A stretch of 64,000 nt of DNA. Source: Deltaproteobacteria bacterium. Its GTDB lineage: Bacteria > Desulfobacterota > GWC2-55-46. The notes beneath the pieces were generated by a model. It made no database searches. It saw only the letters and a list, made by a program, of their open reading frames with translations, and had not been told where the DNA came from. The DNA is taken from NCBI GenBank assembly GCA_016234935.1, contig JACRNL010000007.1, positions 62,001 through 126,000 on the forward strand. The letters run 5' to 3'. This document shows positions 17,685 through 26,200 of the stretch, in pieces. Made by a program: the position numbers and the translations under genes. Numbering within the stretch: the stretch's first letter is position 1; every line of letters starts with the position of its first letter.

Positions 17685-18083
17685 CTACGCCGCGCTGAGC
17701 CTCTCAAGGGTTTTTATGACCATCTTTCTTCTTATGCCCTTGAGCATCAAACGGATGATGGAGATGAGGTCTTTTTTTTCTTCACGGCTCAGCGACCTGT
17801 AGAGTTCGACGAGTGCGCGCTCGGTCATGCCGGCCGCCCCCTGTGAGGCAGGGGAGTGTCCGCGCTTGGCAGAGGCGCGGAAGAAGTAGCAGGGGTCTTC
17901 ATCCATTGCAACGGCGAGCTTCAGCCACTCTTCGGTAGTTATGGGAATAAGCCCGAGTTCTTTTCTGACGTACGTAGTCCTGTCTATCCTCAGCCGCCTT
18001 GCGATATGTCCCTGACTCAGTCCCTTTTTTTCCCTCAGCGTCCTCAGCCTTCCGAGGACATCTCCGGCTATGAGCATTTGCAT
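17685..18083 (-). CDS. XRE-family HTH transcriptional regulator
   Basis: 132 aa. An N-terminal helix-turn-helix of the Cro/CI type (about residues 8-65: LGRLRTLREKKGLSQ, HIARRLRIDRTTYVRKE) is followed by a helical C-terminal tail (ELYRSLSREEKKDLISIIRLML). It binds DNA, probably as a dimer. It is transcribed away from lptF; a perfect 12+12 bp inverted repeat in the intergenic region (18251-18282) is a natural operator candidate. The protein lies directly upstream of the muramidase pair on the same strand, but 147 bases separate them, so co-transcription is uncertain. Confidence 0.85.
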   Translation of the reverse strand: MQMLIAGDVLGRLRTLREKKGLSQGHIARRLRIDRTTYVRKELGLIPITTEEWLKLAVAMDEDPCYFFRASAKRGHSPASQGAAGMTERALVELYRSLSREEKKDLISIIRLMLKGIRRKMVIKTLERLSAA

Positions 18084-18425
18084 AGCGTATACCTTGATTT
18101 AAGTAAGGAGCAGTATAAACTATAAATAACATCTCAGGCTAAACATTAAGGCCAGGCATAATACGGTTTGATGGCATTTAAAGCTTGAACTCATGCCATG
18201 TATGGGAATATTTGAATTGTACAACGGAAATATGCAAAATACAACATGAAACTTTAGATTACAATAATATGTAATCTAAAGTGATTATAGCGTGCAAAGC
18301 CATTATTACCTTAAAAAAAGGACTATGTCAATTAAATGCTGAGGCCTTGACGGAGGGAGATATACTGTTCTTAATGCCCTGCAGATCACGGCGCCGGAAT
18401 GACAGGCGCGGCGCGCTGAATTTGA
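18084..18425. other. AT-rich intergenic region between XRE gene and lptF
   Basis: No gene seen. It holds the 18251-18282 inverted repeat, a looser pair ATGGCAT/ATGCCAT near 18171-18199, and on the minus strand a TATACT box close to the XRE start. No convincing promoter for lptF could be placed. Confidence 0.6.
18251..18282. promoter_or_regulatory. perfect inverted repeat, candidate operator
   Basis: ACTTTAGATTAC and GTAATCTAAAGT are exact reverse complements separated by eight AT-only bases. No T run follows, so it is not a terminator. It sits between the divergent XRE and lptF genes, about 170 bases from each, and fits a dimeric DNA-binding site. Confidence 0.6.
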
Positions 18426-19598
18426 ATGTTGTGGCGAACCATTTTTTGTAGTATTATTAACGCTGTGCCGAGGCTCATTAATATTTATATCTTTAAGGAA
18501 ATTACGGTTCCTTTTGCGCTCAGCGTCGCGATATTAACCTTTACCGCGCTTTTAAGCAAGGTCATTAAGTTAGTTGATTTAATGGTAACGCATGGTTTCG
18601 GGCCGCTGTTCGCGCTTAAGTTCGCGGCCTCGGCGCTGCCCTCTTTCCTTATTTATACTATTCCGATATCTTTCCTTATTGCCGTTCTCGTTGCGTTCAC
18701 GCGCCTGAGCTCTGACTGCGAGATAACGGCCATGAAGGCCTCTGGAGTGAGCCTCTACTCAATGATGAAGCCGGTGCTCTTCATGGCGGCCCTGTCGTTC
18801 ATCCTCACCCTGTCGTTCACGCTCTATCTCTTTCCGCTTGGCAACATTACGATGAAAAAGCTCGTCTTTGACGCCGCCAGGTCGCGCATAGCCTCCGGTC
18901 TGGAGGAAAAGACATTTTACGACAGGTTTAAGGGCATAGTGCTTTATGTGGACCATCTATCCGGCGCGCGCAGCGGAAATAAGGATTTGATGGAAGGCAT
19001 ATTCATATTCGACAACAGCAACCCCGGAGAGCCCAACATATTCGCGGCGAAAGAAGGGGCTTTTCTTTCCGGCGATGGCGATAACTCCCTGTATCTGAAG
19101 CTATATAGCGGCTCTCTGCACAGGAAAAACGACAAGAACGATTCATACAGCATCGCGGACTTTTCAACCTATCTTCTCGATATGTCCATGTCAGGCGCCG
19201 ACGCTTCAATGCTGGCCAAAAGCCACAGAGAGATGTATCCGGGCGAACTCATCGGGAAGGTCAGGGAGACAAGGGCAGGCGGAGAGAACCCGGCGCCGCA
19301 TATGATTGACCTGCATAAGCGTTTTTCCCTGCCCGCCTCCGTTTTCGTGTTCGCGCTGCTGGCCCTGCCGCTGGGCATACAAAAGGCAAGGACCGCGAGG
19401 TTCACGGGTTTCAGCATTTCGCTGGGCGTTGTCCTGGCCTATTACGTCACGTCCACGGCGCTCGAGACGCTCGGCAACAACGGCGCATTAAACCCGGTGC
19501 TCGCGGTGTGGGGATCCGACATCATTTTTGCCCTTATCGGGCTGTATCTCTTTTACATGGCCGCAAAGGACAGGCCGGTAGCCTTCATATCAAGCTAA
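18426..19598 (+). CDS. lptF: LPS export ABC permease LptF
   Basis: A member of the LptF/LptG (YjgP/YjgQ) family. The N-terminal signature IYIFKEITVPFALSV is followed by two transmembrane helices, the conserved cytoplasmic motif ITAMKASGVSLYSM, a periplasmic beta-jellyroll domain (about residues 125-280) and three more helices near the C-terminus (including LPASVFVFALLALPLGIQ). With LptG and LptB it extracts lipopolysaccharide from the inner membrane and passes it to the periplasmic bridge. The listed ATG lacks a ribosome site; a GTG at 18465, directly before PRLINIYIFKE, is an alternative start nearer the usual family length. lptG follows nine bases later. Assignment of F versus G is by order only. 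Confidence 0.9.
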   Translation: MLWRTIFCSIINAVPRLINIYIFKEITVPFALSVAILTFTALLSKVIKLVDLMVTHGFGPLFALKFAASALPSFLIYTIPISFLIAVLVAFTRLSSDCEITAMKASGVSLYSMMKPVLFMAALSFILTLSFTLYLFPLGNITMKKLVFDAARSRIASGLEEKTFYDRFKGIVLYVDHLSGARSGNKDLMEGIFIFDNSNPGEPNIFAAKEGAFLSGDGDNSLYLKLYSGSLHRKNDKNDSYSIADFSTYLLDMSMSGADASMLAKSHREMYPGELIGKVRETRAGGENPAPHMIDLHKRFSLPASVFVFALLALPLGIQKARTARFTGFSISLGVVLAYYVTSTALETLGNNGALNPVLAVWGSDIIFALIGLYLFYMAAKDRPVAFISS

Positions 19599-19607
19599 AG
19601 GAACAGT

Positions 19608-20681
19608 ATGAAGACGCTTTCAAAATACATAGTCTCGGAGTTCCTAAAACTCCTTGCCATAGCAGTTGCCGCTTTCATAATGCTCTTTATCATGATAGAC
19701 CTCTTTGAGAACATGAACAACATTATGAAGAACAACGTGCCGCTGTGGCCGGCGGCGACTTTTTTCATTTACAGGATACCGTTCATCGTCGGCCAGGTGG
19801 CGCCGATAGCGGTGCTTTTGTCGGTGCTCCTTACGCTCGGCATCCTCGCCCGCCACGGCGAGATAACCGCCATAAAGGCTGGAGGAATACGCCTTCTCAG
19901 CGTCTTCGTGCCGCTTTTCATAACGGGCGCTGTCATAAGCGCCGGCCTTTTCATGCTTAGCGAATACGTCGCTCCGATTACCCTCAGAAAGGCCGATGCG
20001 TTCAGACGGACCTGGTTTTCCGCGCAAAAGAGGTCTTTCGGCGCGGAGGGCATCTGGCTTCGCACGGACAGCGGCATCGTTAACATCCGGCAGGCGGACT
20101 TCAGGAAAAAAGAGCTTCACGGCGTGACCGTCTTTACCATAGCAAAGCCGTTTGTCATAGCCGGGCGCATGTTCGCGAGGGAGGCCGTCTGGAAAAACGG
20201 AGGATGGGTTGCTGACGAGGCGGTTGTATGGACATTCGACAAAGACGGCCGCGCCGTCAAGACAAGAGAAAAAGGGGCTGGAGTCAACGGCCTATACTCT
20301 CCGGAAGAGCTTTCCGGCGTCGAGGACATACAAAAGAATATGAACCTTTCGGAATTAAGGCGCTATGTCAAGAACCTTGAGGCCGAAGGGTATGAGGCTT
20401 TCAAGTACAAGACCGACCTTTACGGGCGCGCGGCATTTCCCCTTGTCAGCTTCATCATGGTTTTTGTCGGCGTCCCGTTTGCCCTGAAGACAGGCAGACA
20501 CTCCGGCATTGCCGTCGGCATAGGCCTTTCCGTTGCCATAGCCTTCAGCTACTGGGTCATCTTCGCCCTGTCAAGGTCGCTCGGGTCCAACGGCGTTGTC
20601 CCGCCGGTTGTCGCCGCTTTTTTCCCGGATGTTCTTTTCCTCGCCGCAGGGGCTTTTATGCTCGGCTATGTGAAGGAATAA
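19608..20681 (+). CDS. lptG: LPS export ABC permease LptG
   Basis: 357 aa, the family's normal length. It starts with the typical KTLSKYIVSEFLKLLAIAV, has six hydrophobic segments, the cytoplasmic coupling motif EITAIKAGGIRLLSV and a periplasmic beta domain (about 120-255). The C-terminal helices include FPLVSFIMVFVGVPFALKTGRHSG, a strongly conserved LptG stretch. The ATG is preceded by AAAGGAAC. It forms an operon with lptF (nine-base gap) and together with it makes the transmembrane part of the LptB2FG transporter. LptB and LptC are not in the window. Confidence 0.93.
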   Translation: MKTLSKYIVSEFLKLLAIAVAAFIMLFIMIDLFENMNNIMKNNVPLWPAATFFIYRIPFIVGQVAPIAVLLSVLLTLGILARHGEITAIKAGGIRLLSVFVPLFITGAVISAGLFMLSEYVAPITLRKADAFRRTWFSAQKRSFGAEGIWLRTDSGIVNIRQADFRKKELHGVTVFTIAKPFVIAGRMFAREAVWKNGGWVADEAVVWTFDKDGRAVKTREKGAGVNGLYSPEELSGVEDIQKNMNLSELRRYVKNLEAEGYEAFKYKTDLYGRAAFPLVSFIMVFVGVPFALKTGRHSGIAVGIGLSVAIAFSYWVIFALSRSLGSNGVVPPVVAAFFPDVLFLAAGAFMLGYVKE

Positions 20682-20703
20682 TAAGCCAACTGACATAAAC
20701 TCC

Positions 20704-20735
20704 TTGACTGAGCGTTGCTGTTGTGTGATTATAAT
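20704..20735 (+). promoter_or_regulatory. promoter of the initiator tRNA gene
   Basis: TTGACT at 20704-20709 is followed after 17 bases by GATTAT (20727-20732), overlapping a better TATAAT at 20730-20735 with 20-base spacing. The tRNA begins about 18-20 bases later, a typical distance for a stable-RNA promoter. Confidence 0.6.
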
Positions 20736-20749
20736 AAGATAGGGCATAC

Positions 20750-20829
<80 letters not shown>

Positions 20830-20834
20830 GATTG

Positions 20835-20872
20835 AAAAGGCCGTAAATCTTCGGATTTACGGCCTTTTTTAA
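20835..20872 (+). terminator. rho-independent terminator after tRNA-fMet
   Basis: GGCCGTAAATC / GATTTACGGCC stem with a TTCG tetraloop, followed by six T and preceded by A4. Confidence 0.93.
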
Positions 20873-20894
20873 TTGATTGCGAACGGAGGTTTTT

Positions 20895-22478
20895 TTGGAT
20901 TTAATAATCAGCAATTTGCGAATACCCGTTGAAAAAGACGGGATGGATGAATATGTAAAGGCCGCCGCGCAAAAGCTGAAGATTTGCGCTAAAACCATAC
21001 AACTCGCCAAAATACTGAGCAAGTCACTTGATGCGGGCAGTAAAGAACAGTTCTACTACGAAATTTCAGCAGTGGCAAGCCTGCCTGACAACTTCGATAA
21101 CAAGGAAAACCTTCCCGTATACATTGAAACAAAGAGGACGGATAGGCCGGTAAAAAAAAGCGCGGCCCGGCCCATAGTAATAGGTTTCGGCCCTGCCGGC
21201 ATCTTCGCCGCCCTTGAACTGATTGAATACGGCCTGAAACCCTTAATATTTGAAAGAGGTAAAAGGATAGAGGAACGTTCCATTGATGTCCAGAGATTTA
21301 TAAAGGAAAGGGCGCTTGACCCGGAGTCAAATATTCAGTTCGGCGAGGGCGGCGCCGGTTCATATTCAGACGGGAAGCTCTTTTCAAGGATGAGGAATTC
21401 GGAATACATAAACAAAGCGCTGGATACGTTTATTAAATTCGGCGCGCCTGAAGAAATAGGGTTTGTCAGCAAGCCTCATTTGGGAACGGACGTGCTGTGC
21501 CGCATAGTCCGCAATATAAGGAACTATATCCTTGAAAGGGGCGGCGAGATATATTACGGCTCGAAAATGACGGATATGCTTATTTCAAAGGATACAGCGC
21601 AGGGCGTGGTAATAAATGGGAAGGAGGAACACCGGTCTTCAAGTATCTATCTCGCCGTAGGACATTCCGCGCGCGATACATTTGAGATGATCCATAAAAA
21701 AGGCGTTGCCATTGAACAAAAGCCAATCTCTGTCGGCGTGAGGGTAGAGCATCCGGCAGACATTATTAATCTTATAAGATATGGAGATAAATATAAGGAC
21801 TTTCCCGGCATAGGGGCTGCTAATTATTCCTTTACCTATAGCGACCGGAAAGCAGGGAGGGGGGTGAACACCTTCTGCATGTGCCCTGGAGGCGAGGTAA
21901 TAAATGCCTCGTCTGAAAACGGCATGCTGGTGGTAAACGGCATGAGCTACTCAAGCAGGTCATCGGCATTCTCGAATTCAGCAGTTGTTGTAACCTGCCG
22001 TACGGATGATTACAGATCAGCAGACCCGCTGGCCGGGATTGAATTCCAAAAGGATATAGAACGAAAGGCTTTTAACGCAGGAGGAAGATGGGAATGCCCC
22101 GCGCAGAATCTGGTTGATTTTTTATGCGGGAAGGTCTCCGGCAGCTTAAATAAAAATTCGTTTGCGATGGGGGCGGCAGCCGTTGATATGAACGGAATCT
22201 TGCCGGAATTCGTAAGCGAGGCGCTTGCAGCCGCGTTTAATAAATGGAAGGAGGATTATCCGTTATTTGTCTCGCATCATGCGATATTGTTGGGCGCGGA
22301 AACAAGAACCTCCGCCCCGATAAGAATTAAACGCGGCGAAAAATATGAATCGGTAAACATAAAAAATCTCTATCCGATAGGCGAAGGTTCAGGCTATACA
22401 GGCGGCATAATGAGTTCGGCCGCTGATGCTATAAAGGCTGTGGAGTGCAGTTTGTCAACTACGGAGAGTCTCGCTTAA
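20895..22478 (+). CDS. FAD/NAD(P)-dependent oxidoreductase (COG2509-type)
   Basis: A two-part flavoprotein. An N-terminal domain of about 90 residues is followed by a Rossmann fold with the dinucleotide signature VIGFGPAGIFAALELIEYGLK and the acidic end of strand two (IFERGKR). Later come the FAD-domain features LAVGHSARDTFEMI and a C-terminal FAD-binding GEGSGYTGGIMSSAADAIKA. This set defines the uncharacterised FAD-dependent dehydrogenase family; its substrate is unknown. The start is taken as TTG 20895 because GGAGGT lies just upstream (20885-20890); an in-frame TTG at 20877 has no ribosome site. Codon use is more AT-rich than that of the lpt genes. It stands alone between two tRNA genes, a common site for acquired genes. 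Confidence 0.85.
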   Translation: MDLIISNLRIPVEKDGMDEYVKAAAQKLKICAKTIQLAKILSKSLDAGSKEQFYYEISAVASLPDNFDNKENLPVYIETKRTDRPVKKSAARPIVIGFGPAGIFAALELIEYGLKPLIFERGKRIEERSIDVQRFIKERALDPESNIQFGEGGAGSYSDGKLFSRMRNSEYINKALDTFIKFGAPEEIGFVSKPHLGTDVLCRIVRNIRNYILERGGEIYYGSKMTDMLISKDTAQGVVINGKEEHRSSSIYLAVGHSARDTFEMIHKKGVAIEQKPISVGVRVEHPADIINLIRYGDKYKDFPGIGAANYSFTYSDRKAGRGVNTFCMCPGGEVINASSENGMLVVNGMSYSSRSSAFSNSAVVVTCRTDDYRSADPLAGIEFQKDIERKAFNAGGRWECPAQNLVDFLCGKVSGSLNKNSFAMGAAAVDMNGILPEFVSEALAAAFNKWKEDYPLFVSHHAILLGAETRTSAPIRIKRGEKYESVNIKNLYPIGEGSGYTGGIMSSAADAIKAVECSLSTTESLA

Positions 22479-22617
22479 TGGGAAGGAATGTTGCCAGCGG
22501 CATTTTGCCTGAGGGCGGCTTTTGCGCGGGTTTTGTTGACACTGCCTCGAATATTTGATAAACCTGATAGAAGCTGTAGCGGTGCGGCAGCTGGGCATTG
22601 AGACCTTTCTCTTATAT

Positions 22618-22705
22618 GCCCGAGTGGCGGAACTTGGTAGACGCACGGGACTTAAAATCCCGAGAGGGCAACCTCGTGCCGGTTCAAATCCGGCCTCGGG
22701 CACCA
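22618..22705 (+). tRNA. tRNA-Leu (anticodon TAA)
   Basis: The acceptor stem is GCCCGAG/CTCGGGC. The anticodon loop CTTAAAA carries TAA. The long variable arm expected of a type II tRNA is present, the T arm is GGTTCAAATCC, and CCA is encoded. A TTGACA lies about 80 bases upstream (22536) but has no good -10 partner. Confidence 0.95.
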
Positions 22706-22981
22706 CAAACACATTGTTTTACGTTGTTGTCACTTCCTCTTTTTCATCGATAATCCCCGTTGCGATTAATGTTGCGGCCATTTTGCGCTTGTGCCTGTTT
22801 CGGGCAACGTCCCGCGATCCGGCTTGACGCCGTTTTCAGCGTTTCTGTTTGGCCAATGGTTTTTCGCCTTCCCGCGTTCTCCGGAATTTTCCATCTCTAA
22901 TAATCTTCCAAAAACCCCTGTCACGCCCTGTCACGTTAAATCGGCGCATAAAATATTACCCGCCTTTTTGTTCTTTTTTTG

Positions 22982-23062
22982 CCCTATTTCATCGTTCCTA
23001 CGCTGGAACGTGGGAATGCTGACGCATAGCTCCAACTTGCTAAAAAACAAGATGAAATAGGG
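22982..23062. repeat. inverted-repeat element with perfect 12-bp ends
   Basis: CCCTATTTCATC and GATGAAATAGGG are exact reverse complements 57 bases apart. Inside is a smaller hairpin, GTTCC-N6-GGAAC. The layout suggests a small palindromic insertion or a long RNA stem. Confidence 0.6.
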
Positions 23063-23148
23063 AATATTTCCCTTATTTTGTAATTAATTCCCATGCGTAT
23101 TTTTTTCGCTGTTCATGTAAAGTCCTTTAAAAACAGTATATTACGGTA

Positions 23149-23163
23149 TGGCATGAAACTTGC
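23149..23163 (+). promoter_or_regulatory. sigma-54 promoter of the DUF11 surface locus
   Basis: TGGCATGAAACTTGC keeps the invariant GG and GC exactly 10 bases apart and matches the consensus TGGCACG-N4-TTGC at all but one conserved position. The expected start of transcription near 23175 leaves a 37-base leader before the 23212 gene. The window also encodes a sigma-54 activator (38107). Confidence 0.8.
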
Positions 23164-23211
23164 TATATTAATAATGATGCGCTAATCATTTCTGAGAGGA
23201 TTATAGAATTT

Positions 23212-26200
23212 ATGAAAAGACAAAATAATATCCTCAGCCAAATCTCATTGAAGATATCGTGGTTAATCAGCCGCGCTATATATTTGCGTCCATACCGCGG
23301 GACTCCCGCTCTACCCTCCCCCGTCCCCCGCTTTAAATATGCGGGGGCAGGCAAGGGGGAGGAGAAAAAAGGTTCAGCAGCGCTTAGGCTGTTCGCCGTG
23401 GCCGTGCTGGCGGCGCTGGCGATGGCGCTTGGCACAGTCAATACGATTCATGCCCACAGCGTGGGGCAGGTGCAGACCACCAAATACTTCACTCCGGAAA
23501 CCGTGCAGATGCTGGTGGATAACGCCAACGCCGGAAACCCGGGACTGCACACGGGCGATACGGTCAGTTACATCATCCAGTTTTCACCCATCGCCAACGG
23601 CGCGACCACAGGCGTCGCAGGATATATCACGGATTACATCCCTTCCGGCGTTCAGGTAATCGGCGCGTCCATCGTGGCCAAAGACGGAAGAGGGAACTTC
23701 TATGATATCTCGCCTAACCTGCCGGGCGGCATTGACACGGGCTGGGGCAACAGGGGACAGAACACCTTCCTCGCCCCGTTCAACGCCGCAGGCTACGACG
23801 CCACAGGGCGCTGCGCAGCAGGCGGCTTCACCAACAACTGTAATGCCCGTATGACTGAACTCTACGCGGATACCGGCATCTTCTTTTCTACCGATTCGCG
23901 CACTTCTCAGTATCCAGCCATGCCCACGCGCATCACTCAGGGCACCAACGGCTACAATATCAACCCGACCGGAGCCGCCGCCCTTAATACACTGCTCAAT
24001 CAATTATCGGCCACCACGCATAACCTGTGGGATGCGGATCAGACCAACGGCTTCGGAAGTAACGCCGGTTCCGTCGGCGGACTGGTCGCGCCTAAATCGC
24101 TCCAGACCGCCCTCGCCACCGGGCGGGGCCCCACGCCTTACAATGCCGGTTCAGCCGTGGCCGGGCCGCAGACAGGCTATCAACTTGACAACACTGCACA
24201 GGTGGGGCCGTGGCAGCGCATATATTACCCCGGTTCCCGCATGGGCGACAACACCTTGGGGCCGGCTACGGCCACAGGTTCCTGCACCACTTGCGTTGGC
24301 GGCAATTCAACCAGCGTGGGCTGGAACCTCTCCTCAAGCAACCCTCTGCCTGCAGGCGCCAATGCCGTGCGCTGGGCAGTGGGTAAGCTTGTGGTGGGCT
24401 CTGTCAGTTATGTCAAGATAAGCCTCCGCATCACAGACATTCCGCCGTCAACCGGCATCGTCAATTCCTCAGAGGTGTTTGGCGGCGACGCGGGCGATGG
24501 CGACGGCGGACAGGACAATACCTGGCGCTACCATGTGCCGAGCGTGGCCGACAACAATTCAAATCTCTATGTGCTCAAAAGCGTGAAGTGCGTGTATGAC
24601 GCCCTGGGCAACTGCAACGCATCGTCCGGCGCGTATATCCCCGCAGGCGCCAAGATACGCTACCGCACAGTATATCTGAACTCCGGCAACGCCAATCAGG
24701 ACAACGTCGTACTCAGCGACACGCTGCCCTGTCAGACTGCGGCCAATCCGGTCAGCAGCATCACCGTTATAAGCGGTTCGATAAGCGCCATCGTAAACCC
24801 TGCGGCGCAGGCAGCAGGCGATTGCGCCACTAACCCCGACACGCGGCAGACCGTCAGCTTCAACAACGGCGTGGGGGTTACCCTGCTTCCGGCCGCCGCA
24901 GGCTCGATAGAATACGACGTGCAGACCAATGCCGCGCTCGGCAGCACCGTAACCAACACGGCCAAGCTGACCAGCACGCAGATCCCGTCCGGTGTGACCT
25001 CGAACGTCAACTCGTATGTGCAAACCGCTCCGAATCTGCTTATCACCAAGACGACCAGCACGCCGAATGTGGCGGCGGGAGGGACGGCTACATACACGAT
25101 AACCATAACCAACAGCGGCACCGCCGCCACCGCCGCCACCTTGATGGTATATGACATGCTCCCGAGCACGGGCGGTGTTGCGAATGCCTTAACGCGCTTC
25201 AGTTACCTCGGCACCACATCCATTACCGGCCTGACCTCCGTGGTTCCGACTACCGCAGTGCCGCCGACGCTTACCCCTTACAACACCGGGGGCGTATCCG
25301 CTAACCAGCAACAGGTGCTCTGGAACTTCGGCGCGCAGTCGCTCGCCGCAGGCGCGAGCGCCACGATCACCTTCAACGCCACGGTGGGCGCCAGCGTCCC
25401 GTCCTCGGCAACGCCTTATTACAATACCGCGGTCGTAACCTACAACACCACCCTTCGCGCGGATACCTCAAGCACGGCGGGGGTGACGGTAACCTCCCCG
25501 CTCTCCGTTACCAAGACGCTTGAATCTTACTATGACGCCGCTACCCTTGCCTGGGTGCCATACGGCAACAATATCCCGGCCAACGCCAAGGCGCGCTACA
25601 AGATTGATTACTCCAACACCGGCGGCGTTGCCATTAACAACGTGATTCTCACGGACACGCTGCCCTGTCAGACAGCGGCCAATCCCGTTAGTAATGTCAA
25701 TATCGTAAGCGGGCCGATATTAGCGCCTGCTCCGAACCCGCCGGTTGTCGCCGCAGGCGTTTGTCCCGCTACCCGGCAGACCTTCAGCTTCCCAACCTTG
25801 GCGACGCTGAACGCGGGGCAGACCGGACAAATCAAATTAGACGTTCAAACCAATGCCGCGGCCGGCAACACCGTGGTCAATACCGCGACACTCTCCGGAA
25901 CAGGGGCTACCGCGGTTACGAGCGATGCGCAGGCGTCCGTAACGACCGCGCCGCTTTTGGGGATAACCAAGACCGCATCTGTAACAGGAGTAGCGCAGGG
26001 CGGCACGCTTTCATATACCATAACCGTCACCAACACCGGCACGGCCAACGCCACAAGCATAATCCTCTATGACTGGCTGCCGAGCGGCGGGGCAGTTCTG
26101 AATCCCGCGACTCGCTTCAGTTATGCCGGCACCACATCCATTACCGGCATGACTGCGGTTGTGCCGACGGTCGTGATACCGCCGACACTTGCGCCATACA

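Larger units (their letters stand above)
22706..23211. other. intergenic region before the DUF11 locus
   Basis: No gene recognised in about 500 bases. It contains an inverted-repeat element (22982-23062), the smaller palindrome GGGAATATTTCCC (23060-23072) and the sigma-54 promoter at 23149. Confidence 0.7.
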
